From positions 1-22,843 of the forward strand of contig CAJGEA010000011.1 of the NCBI GenBank assembly GCA_904502015.1: 22,843 nucleotides of DNA. Reading direction: 5' to 3'. Shown one piece after another: positions 8,097-15,298 of the stretch. The notes beneath the pieces are model-generated. The model worked only from the letters and a program-made list of their open reading frames with translations, did no database searches and was not told the origin of the DNA. How positions within the stretch are numbered: position 1 is the stretch's first letter; the number at the start of each line of letters is the position of its first letter. Position numbers and translations under genes: made by a program. The stretch is from an uncultured Clostridia bacterium (GTDB lineage: Bacteria; Bacillota; Clostridia; Oscillospirales; CAG-272).

Positions 8097-8268
8097 AATA
8101 ATCTCCATTCCGCCGCACTGCGGCGGCACGAATATCTTTTGAAATTCGACCGTGTCGCTTGCGACAAATATGGACCTCGTCCATGTTTAGGTCGAATTTG
8201 GGCGTGAAACAGCAACGTTTGGTTTCGGAGCTCTGAACTTTCACGCTAACACCTCGTATCAAAAAGGA
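8097..8268 (-). promoter_or_regulatory. structured 5' leader of trkA-trkH
   Basis: Three structures can be read. First, an 8-bp stem of GCGTGAAA type joins 8202-8209 to 8239-8246. Second, a three-way junction has the outer stem AAATTCGACC (8142-8151) with GGTCGAATTT (8190-8199) enclosing two hairpins: TGTCG/CGACA (8153-8166) and ATGGAC/GTCCAT (8170-8184). Third, a GC-rich hairpin CCGCCGC/GCGGCGG (8110-8126) lies just before the ribosome binding site. Such a leader suggests RNA-based control of K+ uptake. I do not recognise a c-di-AMP (ydaO) riboswitch in it, though that class commonly controls Ktr/Trk genes. The function is inference. Confidence 0.55.
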
Positions 8269-8274
8269 TAGCTT

Positions 8275-8303
8275 ATTGTAGCATAAAAGCCTTGATTTGT
8301 CAA
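8275..8303 (-). promoter_or_regulatory. trkA-trkH promoter
   Basis: TTGACA (8303-8298), a 17-base spacer, and TACAAT (8280-8275) with TGC before it. It sets the transcript start near 8268, about 170 bases before trkA. Confidence 0.85.
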
Positions 8304-8354
8304 GTGTTTTCGCTTGCAACAGCAAACACGCCGCTCGACCGAATCAATGTAAAT

Positions 8355-8385
8355 CCCCCTCCGTTCGACATAAGAACAGAGGGGG
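8355..8385 (-). terminator. hairpin after the transketolase operon
   Basis: CCCCCTC (8355-8361) pairs with GAGGGGG (8379-8385), with an inner GTTC/GAAC. The downstream tract on the minus strand is only ATTT, so it is a modest terminator. Confidence 0.6.
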
Positions 8386-8391
8386 AAGCAA

Positions 8392-9342
8392 TTACTTTTT
8401 CAGCTTCAGAGCGCGCTCGACCGAGCCGACGATCTTGTCGGCAGTCAGGCCGTACATCTCCAGCAGGGGGGGAACCTTACCCGAACGGCCGAAGGTATCC
8501 TGCACGCCAACGCGCAGAACGGGAACGGGGCAAGCCTCGCCCACGCACTCGGCCACGGCGGAACCAAGACCGCCAATGATATTATGCTCCTCAGCGGTGA
8601 CGATGGCGCCCGTCTCGGATGCGGCGCGAAGGATCAGCTCGCTATCCAGCGGCTTGATGGTATGAATGTTGATCACGCGCACCGAGACACCCTTTTCCTT
8701 GAGGGCTTCGGCTGCCTTCAGAGCCTCGGCAACCATCATACCCGTGGCGACCACGGTCACGTCGGTACCGTCAACCAGCACCTCGCCCTTGCCGATCTCG
8801 AACGTATAATCATTCTCATGGATCACGGGCACGGCGTAACGGCCGAAGCGGAGGTAGCAGGGGCCGTCCATCTCGGCGGCGGCCTTGACGGCAGCGGCGG
8901 CCTCTACGGCGTCGGCGGGGTTGATGACCGTCATACCGGGGATGGAGCGCATAAGCGCAAGATCCTCCAGGCACTGGTGGGTCGCGCCGTCCTCACCCAC
9001 GGTAATGCCCGCATGGGTCGCGGCGATTTTGACGTTGAGGTGGGGGTATGCCACGCTGTTGCGGATCTGCTCAAAGGCGCGGCCTGCGGCAAACATGGCA
9101 AAGGAAGAAGCGAACACGGTCTTACCTGCGGCGGCGAGACCGGCGGCAATGCCGACCATATTGCCCTCGGCGATACCGCAATCAAAGAAGCGGTCGGGGT
9201 ACGCCTTGGCGAAGTAGCAAGTCTTGGTCGCCTCGGCCAAGTCTGCGTCCAGCACTACGAAATCATATTCGGCACCCAGCTCGACCAGCGACTTACCGTA
9301 CGCCTCTCGGGTGGCGATCTTTTCACCAATCTTGAATTCCAT
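8392..9342 (-). CDS. transketolase, C-terminal subunit
   Basis: This 316-residue protein is the Pyr and C-terminal half of a split transketolase, which transfers two-carbon ketol units in the non-oxidative pentose phosphate pathway. CGIAEGNMVGIAAGLA contains the conserved Glu (E59) that activates thiamine diphosphate. HAGITVGEDGATHQ and the later GPCYLRFGR are family signatures. The start at 9342 is preceded by AAGGAGGG, which overlaps the stop codon of the N-terminal subunit gene 12 bases upstream, implying translational coupling and 1:1 output. Split transketolases of about 280 + 315 residues are common in Clostridia and archaea. A related two-subunit 1-deoxyxylulose synthase is unlikely, since both halves align best with transketolase by eye. 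Confidence 0.94.
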   Translation of the reverse strand: MEFKIGEKIATREAYGKSLVELGAEYDFVVLDADLAEATKTCYFAKAYPDRFFDCGIAEGNMVGIAAGLAAAGKTVFASSFAMFAAGRAFEQIRNSVAYPHLNVKIAATHAGITVGEDGATHQCLEDLALMRSIPGMTVINPADAVEAAAAVKAAAEMDGPCYLRFGRYAVPVIHENDYTFEIGKGEVLVDGTDVTVVATGMMVAEALKAAEALKEKGVSVRVINIHTIKPLDSELILRAASETGAIVTAEEHNIIGGLGSAVAECVGEACPVPVLRVGVQDTFGRSGKVPPLLEMYGLTADKIVGSVERALKLKK

Positions 9343-9354
9343 CTCGTTCCCTCC

Positions 9355-10182
9355 TTACAGCTGAGCCTTGATTTCGGCAACGGCCTGCTCGTACTGAGCG
9401 TCGTTGGGGGCGCTGCCGTGCCACTTGACCTGATTTTCCATGAAGGAAACACCCTTACCCTTGACCGAGTTGGCGATGATGACGGTAGGACGGCCCTTGG
9501 TCGCCTTTGCCTCGGCAAACGCGGCCTCGATCTCGTCAAAGTTATGCGCGTCAATGGTGATACAATGGCAGCCGAACGCCGCGATCTTGCCCTCGTAGGG
9601 AGCGGGGCTGACGATGTCGGAAATGGCGCCGTCGATCTGCAGACCGTTGTAGTCGATGACGACGCAAAGGTTATCCAGCTTATTGTGGGCGGCGAACATG
9701 AGTGCCTCCCAGACCTGGCCCTCCTCGCTCTCACCGTCGCCCACGATGGTATAGACGCGGTAGTCGCGGGACTCCAGCTTACCTGCCAGCGCCATACCGC
9801 AAGCGGCAGAGATACCCTGACCGAGCGAACCCGTGGACATGTCCACACCGGGGATGTGCTTCATATCGGGGTGGCCCTGCAGGATGGAATCAACGCGGCG
9901 CAGGGTGGTGAGATCCTCAAAGGGGAAGAACCCCTTGCGTGCCAGCGTAGCGTACAGCGCGGGGGCGGCGTGTCCCTTGGAGAGCACGAAACGGTCACGG
10001 TCTGCCATACGGGGATCGGCAGGATCGACCTTCATTTCAGCGAAGTAGAGGTATGCCATCAGATCGGCAATAGACAGAGAGCCGCCGGGATGACCCGAGG
10101 CGGCGGCGTGCGTACCGTCCAGAACGCCCAGACGGATCATGGCAGCCTCATGCTTCAGCATAGAGAGCTTGGTGGATTCCAT
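9355..10182 (-). CDS. transketolase, N-terminal subunit
   Basis: This 275-residue protein is the thiamine-diphosphate-binding half. ASGHPGGSLS (H31) and the diphosphate/Mg motif beginning GDGESEEGQVWEA are typical, as are YNGLQIDG and SVKGKGVSFME near the end. It forms a heterotetramer with the C-terminal subunit encoded immediately downstream. AAGGAG lies upstream of the ATG, and a consensus promoter is at 10266-10294, so this is the first gene of a two-gene operon. No other pentose phosphate gene is adjacent. Confidence 0.94.
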   Translation of the reverse strand: MESTKLSMLKHEAAMIRLGVLDGTHAAASGHPGGSLSIADLMAYLYFAEMKVDPADPRMADRDRFVLSKGHAAPALYATLARKGFFPFEDLTTLRRVDSILQGHPDMKHIPGVDMSTGSLGQGISAACGMALAGKLESRDYRVYTIVGDGESEEGQVWEALMFAAHNKLDNLCVVIDYNGLQIDGAISDIVSPAPYEGKIAAFGCHCITIDAHNFDEIEAAFAEAKATKGRPTVIIANSVKGKGVSFMENQVKWHGSAPNDAQYEQAVAEIKAQL

Positions 10183-10265
10183 ATCAGATTCTCCTTCCGT
10201 CCCCCCGCGGGGCAGGCCTTCAGCTTGCGTCCGAGCGCGGCGGGTCGATATCGTTCAACTCTGTT

Positions 10266-10294
10266 ATTATACACGATTTTCCCCCGCTTGTCAA
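10266..10294 (-). promoter_or_regulatory. transketolase operon promoter
   Basis: TTGACA (10294-10289), a 17-base spacer and TATAAT (10271-10266): full consensus. The leader of about 75 bases shows no clear structure. I see no gene in 10295-10419. Confidence 0.88.
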
Positions 10295-10419
10295 GATTTT
10301 CTGCCAACTTAGAAAAAGTTTCGGCTATTTCACGGCGGTTTGATTACGGAGCGGGCGGGCGGTGTACAATTCCGAATGGAAAAATGCCTCAAACGCGGAC
10401 AGGATTTTCGGTTTCCTAC

Positions 10420-10448
10420 TGGACAAGTGCAGCGAAATATGGTATAAT
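10420..10448 (+). promoter_or_regulatory. promoter of the membrane protein-hydrolase-LysR-MATE run
   Basis: TGGACA (10420-10425), a 17-base spacer, and TATAAT (10443-10448) with TGG before it. The transcript would begin near 10455, about 30 bases before the ATG at 10484. Confidence 0.75.
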
Positions 10449-10483
10449 AATTAGGATTATTCCAAACAATGGAGGTATCGGGC

Positions 10484-11083
10484 ATGAATCATTCCACCGC
10501 CTGCAAACCCATATATCGCTTCAGCATCATCCGCGTAGTGACCGTGAGCGTACTGCTCTCTCTGCTGGTCGCGGGTTGCCTATACCTGCACCACACCGTC
10601 TTTACCGACGCGCGGGCGCATTTTCTGGACGCCGAGAGCAAATCCATCGCATGGATCGTACGCGAGCTGGGATATATGCTCCCCTTTATCACCGTGGCAC
10701 TATTCCAGTACGTGCTGTATAGCAAGTACGACCGCGAGGACGGCGTGTTGCAACGGGAGATGATGTGGGAGATCCTGCTGGTCGCCGTTCTGACCTACGC
10801 CGTGCTACTGCCCTACGTCTGCCACGTGAGCGACGAGCTGTACGCCGCCGCCAAGGCACTGGCCGAGCAAACAGGGGAAAAGCTCCCCCAGACTGAGGGC
10901 AAGGTAGACCGCACGCTGGCAATGGATCTGCACGAGTGGTTCGTGCGCTTCTCCATCCCGCTGGCCCTTCTGGGCGTGTACCACGGCTCCCGCGCGTCGC
11001 GTGAACAACGTGAGACACGCGTGACCGCTGCCGAATCCGCAAGCGACGCTCCCCAAGCCGAAATCAGGGAGGTAACCGAATGA
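10484..11083 (+). CDS. small multi-pass membrane protein, unknown function
   Basis: I do not recognise this protein of 199 residues. Four hydrophobic segments are visible: near residues 14-36 (IIRVVTVSVLLSLLVAGCLY), 60-77 (YMLPFITVALFQYVLY), 87-108 (MMWEILLVAVLTYAVLLPYV) and 150-165 (FSIPLALLGVY). It ends in a charged tail. The ATG at 10484 is chosen over 10469 because GGAGGT (10471-10476) lies 7 bases before it and would be inside the longer reading. Its stop overlaps the hydrolase start (ATGA at 11080-11083), so the two are translationally coupled and probably work together. Confidence 0.75.
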   Translation: MNHSTACKPIYRFSIIRVVTVSVLLSLLVAGCLYLHHTVFTDARAHFLDAESKSIAWIVRELGYMLPFITVALFQYVLYSKYDREDGVLQREMMWEILLVAVLTYAVLLPYVCHVSDELYAAAKALAEQTGEKLPQTEGKVDRTLAMDLHEWFVRFSIPLALLGVYHGSRASREQRETRVTAAESASDAPQAEIREVTE

Positions 11084-12066
11084 AACACTCTACCGTTAAG
11101 AAGACCGCGCTGTGCGCGGGTCTGACCGTAGGTGGTCTGGCGCTGGCCGCGGGCGCGCTCTATACCGAGATCATGACCACCATCATCGCCCGCCGCCACA
11201 CCCCCATGACCGACAAGCTCACCGAGATCGCCACGGGTACACCCACCCCTACCGATCCCGTTCACGACGAGTGGGCGCAAAAGCTTAAGGACACCCCCAC
11301 CGATCTTGTGGAAATCCGCGCGCGGGACGGCATGGTGCTCCGCGCCCACCGATACCGCGCCGAGAATCCTCGCCGCGTGCTGATCCTCGCTCACGGCTGG
11401 CACAGCACGTGGAACCGCGATTTCTGCGCGAGCAGTCCCTTCTTCCACGATAACGACTGCGAGCTGTTACTCATTGAACAGCGTTGCCACGGCCAGAGCG
11501 GCGGCGGGCTCATTTCCTACGGCATCAACGAGCGCTACGATATCCTCTCGTGGCTGGAATGGGTGGAGGCGAACATCCCGGGCCTCCCCGTCTACCTTTG
11601 CGGCATTTCTATGGGCGCCTCTACCGTGCTGATGGCGGCAGGCCTGCCCATCGCGGGCCGCGTTGCGGGCATCATCGCCGACGCAGGCTACACCACCCCC
11701 AAGGAGATCATCTCGGAGACCGTAGGGAAAGTGATCGGCAAGGCCGCCGCGCCCACCATCGCCGCTGTCAACCTCAACTGCCGCGTGCGCGAGGGTTTTG
11801 GATTCTCGGATTACTCCACCATTGACGCGATGACACAGAACAAGGATATCCCCGTTCTGTTCATCCACGGCGACGCCGACGACTTCGTACCGTGGCGCAT
11901 GAGCCTTGAAAACTATCTGGCCTGCCAAGCCCCAAAAGAGCTCTGGATCGTCCCCGGGGCAGGCCACGGCCTCGGCTACGTGGTGGACACCGCCACCTAC
12001 CAGAAGAAGGTGCTGGCGTTCTTCGCTGCCCACGACGAGTCTGCTGCCCCCGCGCAGGTATCCTGA
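11080..12066 (+). CDS. membrane-anchored alpha/beta hydrolase
   Basis: A serine hydrolase of 328 residues. An N-terminal hydrophobic segment (about residues 8-28) probably anchors it in the membrane. The alpha/beta hydrolase core carries the oxyanion motif AHGWHST (104-110), the nucleophile elbow GISMGA (S177), the acid D267 in IHGDADDFVP and the base H296 in GAGHG, so a full triad is present. It resembles the YqkD/FrsA-like esterase group (inference). The substrate is unknown. It overlaps the preceding membrane protein gene by four bases and is followed after 31 bases by a LysR regulator. Confidence 0.88.
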   Translation: MKHSTVKKTALCAGLTVGGLALAAGALYTEIMTTIIARRHTPMTDKLTEIATGTPTPTDPVHDEWAQKLKDTPTDLVEIRARDGMVLRAHRYRAENPRRVLILAHGWHSTWNRDFCASSPFFHDNDCELLLIEQRCHGQSGGGLISYGINERYDILSWLEWVEANIPGLPVYLCGISMGASTVLMAAGLPIAGRVAGIIADAGYTTPKEIISETVGKVIGKAAAPTIAAVNLNCRVREGFGFSDYSTIDAMTQNKDIPVLFIHGDADDFVPWRMSLENYLACQAPKELWIVPGAGHGLGYVVDTATYQKKVLAFFAAHDESAAPAQVS

Positions 12067-12097
12067 CGATGAATCACGAAACGGGAGGAAGAATCCC

Positions 12098-13021
12098 ATG
12101 AATTTGCAGTATGTCCGATACGCGCTGGAGATCGCGCGCACGGGCTCCATCAGCCGAGCGGCTGACAATCTCTCGGTCGCCCAGCCCAACCTCAGCCGCG
12201 CCGTCAAGGAGCTGGAGAGCCAACTGGGCATTGCCATTTTCGACCGCACCCGTAAGGGCATGACGCTCACGCCCGAGGGCGAGCGCTTACTCACCGAGGG
12301 AGAGCATGTCCTGCGGGACGTGGATGCGCTGGAAGCCATGTTCACGGCGGGTGCGGCCGAGCGCGTTCTGCTGTCCGTCGTTACTCCGTCCTCCGAGCTG
12401 GCCGCCGAGGCCTTTTTGGCGGTGTGCGACGAGCTGTCCCCTGCTTTGTCTTTGGATGCGGATCTTTGTGAATCCGACACCGCCGACACGGTCAACCGCG
12501 TGGCCGACGGTACCTACCGCTTGGGGGTTTTGCGTTACCCCGCCCGCTTTGACGGGTACTACAAGAGCCTCTTGGAGGGGCGAGGGCTGACCGTCGATCC
12601 GCTCGGCGAGTTCACGCCCATCGTTCTCACGGGCGGCTCCGCCAAGATCGCACAGCTTACGGCAACCTGCATGAACGCCTTGGCTCGCATGACGGCGGTA
12701 TCCCTGCCCGCTGACCTTGCCCCCGACGTGCTTTCGGTGGACGCGAGCGCGTCCCCCCACGCCCCCGTGCGGCAAATTGCGGTACAGGATCGCGCTACCG
12801 CCTACCGCGTACTGGGCACTCTCCCCGACGCCTACCTGTGGAGCGAGCCGTTGCCTGCCGACGTGCTCACTCGACACGGCCTGCACGCCCTCACCTGCAC
12901 CGACCGCACCGACACATGGCGGTACGCACTGATCCATACCGAGGGCCGCAAGCTTACGCCGACCGAGGAGCGCTTTGCCGCCCTTCTGCGCGGCGCCTTG
13001 ACGCGCGCAAAGCGGTCTTGA
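12098..13021 (+). CDS. LysR-family transcriptional regulator
   Basis: The 307-residue protein has an N-terminal winged helix-turn-helix (MNLQYVRYALEIARTGSISR, then ADNLSVAQPNLSRAVKELES) and the typical FDRTRKGMTLTPEGE turn. A type-2 periplasmic-binding-like effector domain fills the rest. The frame is open back to 11906, but GGGAGGAA before ATG 12098 and the classical N-terminus fix the start. It is co-directional with the hydrolase and the MATE exporter rather than divergent from its targets, which is less usual for LysR. It may control the exporter downstream or distant genes. The ligand is unknown. Confidence 0.92.
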   Translation: MNLQYVRYALEIARTGSISRAADNLSVAQPNLSRAVKELESQLGIAIFDRTRKGMTLTPEGERLLTEGEHVLRDVDALEAMFTAGAAERVLLSVVTPSSELAAEAFLAVCDELSPALSLDADLCESDTADTVNRVADGTYRLGVLRYPARFDGYYKSLLEGRGLTVDPLGEFTPIVLTGGSAKIAQLTATCMNALARMTAVSLPADLAPDVLSVDASASPHAPVRQIAVQDRATAYRVLGTLPDAYLWSEPLPADVLTRHGLHALTCTDRTDTWRYALIHTEGRKLTPTEERFAALLRGALTRAKRS

Positions 13022-13080
13022 TATCATCCCCTTGACACAAGCACGTTTATCCCCCTCTGCGGATACATAGGAATTCTTTT

Positions 13081-14487
13081 ATGAAATTGACACCACATAA
13101 CATTTCGCGAGATCGCATCTCGCGAAAGCGTATTCCCCTCGTGCGGGAGAGATCCTTCTTCCACCGTTTTTTCTCGGTCTGGATCGTTCTGGTTCTCTAC
13201 AACGTCATCACCCTCGGAGTCAACCTCATTGACAATGTCATGCTGGGCGCGTACGACGAGGTTGCCATGTCGGGCGTGAGCGCCGTCAACCAGCTCCAGT
13301 TCTTGTTCCAGCAGCTTCTTTTAGGATCGAGTGACGCCGTGGTGGTGCTGGGCAGCCAGTACTGGGGCGAGCATCGAACCGAGCCCATCAAAAAGTTCGC
13401 TGTGGGCGCGCTTCTCCTGGGCGCGCTGATGTCACTCGTGCTGTTCCTCATTGCCACCGTTGCCCCCGAGGCCGTGCTGGCACTGTTCACGAAATCTCCC
13501 GCCATTCGCGCAGCAGGCGTAGAATACCTGCGGGTGATGAAATACTCCTACCTGCTCTTTGCCATGACCACCCTGCTCCTCGCCGTCCTCCGCAGCGTGG
13601 AAACGGTACGCATCGGATTTTTCGTGTCCCTTTCCACCCTTGTGGTCAACGTATCCCTGAACTACCTGCTCATTGAGGGGCGCTTCGGCGCACCCGCGTT
13701 GGGCGTGACGGGCGCGGCTCTCGCCACGCTGGCGGCACGAGCGGTGGAGCTCTGCGTGGTTCTCGCCTATCTCGGGTTCATGGACAAAAAACTTGCATGG
13801 CGGCTCCGTGATTTTCTGCACGTAGACCTCAGGCTGATTCGGGACTACCTGCGCCTTGGCGCCCCTTTCCTCATGACCTCATTCATATTCGGCTCGGCGG
13901 TTGCCATGCAGACCGTCATCCTCGGCAACCTAAGCGACACCGCCATTGCCGCCAACTCGGTAGCATCTACCTTCTACCAGCTCGTCAAGGTTGCCATCGT
14001 GGGGGCATCCTCGGCCGCCGCCATTCTCATCGGCAAGGCCATCGGCAGCGGAGACGTGGGCAAAGTCAAGTCCTATGCCAAAACCCTTCAGCTTTTGTTC
14101 GTGGGTATTGGAATCGTAACCAGCTCCCTGCTCTTTTTCCTGCGCGGGCCCATCGTGGATCTCTACAAGGAAATCACCCCCGAGAGCCGCGAGATGGCAT
14201 TGCAATTCATTCTTGTCCTCTCGGTCACGGGATTCGGCACAGCCTACCAGATGCCTACCATCACGGGCATCATCCGTGGCGGAGGCGACGCCAAATTCGT
14301 GTTCTACAACGACCTGATCCACATTTGGGGGCTGGTGATTCCGCTGTCGCTCACGGCGGCGTTCGTCCTTGGGTGGCATCCCGTGGCGGTGCTGTTCTGC
14401 CTCAACCTCGATCAGCTCCTCAAGTGCATCCCCGCCGCCATCAAGGCAAATCGCTATCGGTGGATGAAGAAATTGACGCGCGCATAG
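13081..14487 (+). CDS. MATE-family multidrug/solute exporter
   Basis: An inner-membrane exporter of 468 residues with about 12 hydrophobic segments in two related halves, typical of Na+- or H+-coupled MATE proteins (NorM/DinF type). The N-half has NLIDNVMLGAYDEVAMSGVS and the C-half ANSVASTFYQLVKVAIVGAS, the corresponding repeats. The ribosome binding site is weak (AGGA, about 9 bases before ATG), and the 59-base gap after the LysR gene has no complete promoter, so expression probably depends on readthrough from upstream. The stop codon lies inside an 18-bp stem. The substrate cannot be predicted. Confidence 0.92.
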   Translation: MKLTPHNISRDRISRKRIPLVRERSFFHRFFSVWIVLVLYNVITLGVNLIDNVMLGAYDEVAMSGVSAVNQLQFLFQQLLLGSSDAVVVLGSQYWGEHRTEPIKKFAVGALLLGALMSLVLFLIATVAPEAVLALFTKSPAIRAAGVEYLRVMKYSYLLFAMTTLLLAVLRSVETVRIGFFVSLSTLVVNVSLNYLLIEGRFGAPALGVTGAALATLAARAVELCVVLAYLGFMDKKLAWRLRDFLHVDLRLIRDYLRLGAPFLMTSFIFGSAVAMQTVILGNLSDTAIAANSVASTFYQLVKVAIVGASSAAAILIGKAIGSGDVGKVKSYAKTLQLLFVGIGIVTSSLLFFLRGPIVDLYKEITPESREMALQFILVLSVTGFGTAYQMPTITGIIRGGGDAKFVFYNDLIHIWGLVIPLSLTAAFVLGWHPVAVLFCLNLDQLLKCIPAAIKANRYRWMKKLTRA

Positions 14488-14521
14488 CACGTGCATAGCA
14501 CGGGCTATGCATGTGCTATGC
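14482..14521 (+). terminator. 18-bp stem containing the MATE stop codon
   Basis: The left arm (14482-14499) and right arm (14504-14521) pair over 18 bases with a four-base loop. The single G-U pair would be a C-A mismatch on the minus strand, so the stem belongs to the plus-strand RNA. The arms are built of near copies of GCATAGCAC. There is no T-run of its own; it is stacked on the next terminator. Confidence 0.7.
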
Positions 14522-14524
14522 ACA

Positions 14525-14567
14525 AAAGAAAACCACGCGCTGCGCTTAGCAGGGCGTGGTTTTCTTT
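14525..14567. terminator. bidirectional terminator between the MATE and XRE genes
   Basis: AAAGAAAACCACGC (14525-14538) pairs with GCGTGGTTTTCTTT (14554-14567), with T-rich ends on both strands. On the minus strand its first arm also encodes the last codons of the XRE gene. Confidence 0.88.
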
Positions 14568-14815
14568 GGTTCGTGCGGCGTGCGGTTCGATTGAGGCTCT
14601 GTCGGGCTCGCGCCCGTGAGCAGCTCCTCGATCCCCACGTCCAGCACGCTTGCCAGCTCGTCCAAATACACGACGTCGGGACAGGACACACCGCGCTCCC
14701 ATTTGGAAACCGCCTGCGGGGTGATGCCCAACCGATCCGCGACCTGGCATTGGGTAAGTCCGAGCCGCCTTCGCCTCTCGGCGATGTGACAGCCCAGCGC
14801 TTCGGGATGAATCAT
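14546..14815 (-). CDS. small XRE-family transcriptional regulator
   Basis: An 89-residue cytosolic DNA-binding protein. The HTH_3 domain covers about residues 5-62: IAERRRRLGLTQCQVADRLG, then ITPQAVSKWERG, with the usual LTQ and SKWERG signatures. The Pro/Thr-rich tail has no recognisable domain. The ATG at 14815 is chosen because AAAGGAG (14832-14826) lies before it; the ATG at 14836 would place this site inside the gene. The tail PKKTTPC is encoded by the terminator stem. It is transcribed divergently from the sulfatase gene, which it might regulate (inference), behind an unusually long structured leader. Confidence 0.85.
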   Translation of the reverse strand: MIHPEALGCHIAERRRRLGLTQCQVADRLGITPQAVSKWERGVSCPDVVYLDELASVLDVGIEELLTGASPTEPQSNRTPHEPKKTTPC

Positions 14816-15130
14816 GCAGGCACGGCTCCTTTGCATAGTGTGGCTGGGATTCGGCGCTTGCCGAACCCCACCCGCGGCGGGCGGGGGATGTCCCCTGCCC
14901 CGCAGGCAGAGCGGATGTGCTTTGATGATCCGATTGAAATTCGTGTCTGATTGCGTGTGCTTCAGCCGCTTACGTCCGATCGGACATCAGCCGCGCCAAC
15001 CCGTGAGGCGCGGGTCACAGCATCCGTTTTTGTCGAGTTTCATAGATAAACTCCGCCTCCTTTCTTTCCCGCCTTACTGCGCGAATGTGCACCCTCGCGC
15101 CCTCGGGCATAAATTTCACATTTCTGTGAT
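14816..15130 (-). promoter_or_regulatory. long structured leader of the XRE gene
   Basis: This stretch of about 315 bases has no conventional gene. It holds a possible 18-codon ORF (14987-15043), a 12-base palindrome GTCCGATCGGAC (14974-14985), and a ladder of three hairpins that share arms: 14846-14855 with 14860-14869, 14866-14874 with 14878-14886, and 14884-14887 with 14892-14895. Two of these stems contain G-U pairs that become A-C mismatches on the plus strand, so they fit the minus-strand RNA. Shared arms mean alternative folds, as in attenuators or riboswitches. I do not recognise a known class. Confidence 0.5.
14987..15043 (-). CDS. possible leader peptide, 18 residues
   Basis: ATG at 15043 is preceded by AAAGGAGGCGGAG (15063-15051), a strong ribosome binding site. 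The peptide reads MKLDKNGCCDPRLTGWRG and ends in TGA. It contains a Cys-Cys pair, and a CCGCGCC/GGCGCGG hairpin (14991-15013) lies within the ORF. This fits a translated leader that senses ribosome progress, but no family is recognised and the ORF is short enough to be chance. Confidence 0.35.
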   Translation of the reverse strand: MKLDKNGCCDPRLTGWRG

Positions 15131-15136
15131 GACACT

Positions 15137-15165
15137 ATTATACCAAATGCGGAAAATCTTGTCAA
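15137..15165 (-). promoter_or_regulatory. XRE gene promoter
   Basis: TTGACA (15165-15160), a 17-base spacer and TATAAT (15142-15137) with TGG before it: full consensus. Its distance of about 320 bases from the XRE start defines the long leader. Confidence 0.87.
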
Positions 15166-15205
15166 TAAACCATCCGTTGATTTTTTTGGATATGATGGCG
15201 GGCAC

Positions 15206-15234
15206 TTGACTTTTGCGGCGATTGGTGCTATAAT
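15206..15234 (+). promoter_or_regulatory. promoter of the sulfatase gene
   Basis: TTGACT (15206-15211), a 17-base spacer and TATAAT (15229-15234) with TGC before it. The -35 boxes of this and the XRE promoter are about 40 bases apart and divergent. Confidence 0.85.
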
Positions 15235-15298
15235 AGTCGTGTATGCCATATTGCATATCCACTTCATTGTATCAAACTGCTACAAATCAGGTGATCTT

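Noticed and set aside
6819..8207. Plus-strand ORF of 462 codons opposite trkA
   Set aside because: Antisense shadow of a clear trkA gene; it runs through the structured leader and lacks a ribosome binding site.
8097..8268. c-di-AMP (ydaO) riboswitch before trkA
   Set aside because: Expected from gene context, but I could not find its conserved core by eye, so only a structured leader is claimed.
8584..10722. Plus-strand ORF of 712 codons
   Set aside because: It lies opposite both transketolase genes and crosses their promoter. The product has no recognisable domain.
13022..13080. Promoter before the MATE gene
   Set aside because: A TTGACA is present at 13031, but no -10 box stands at a usable distance.
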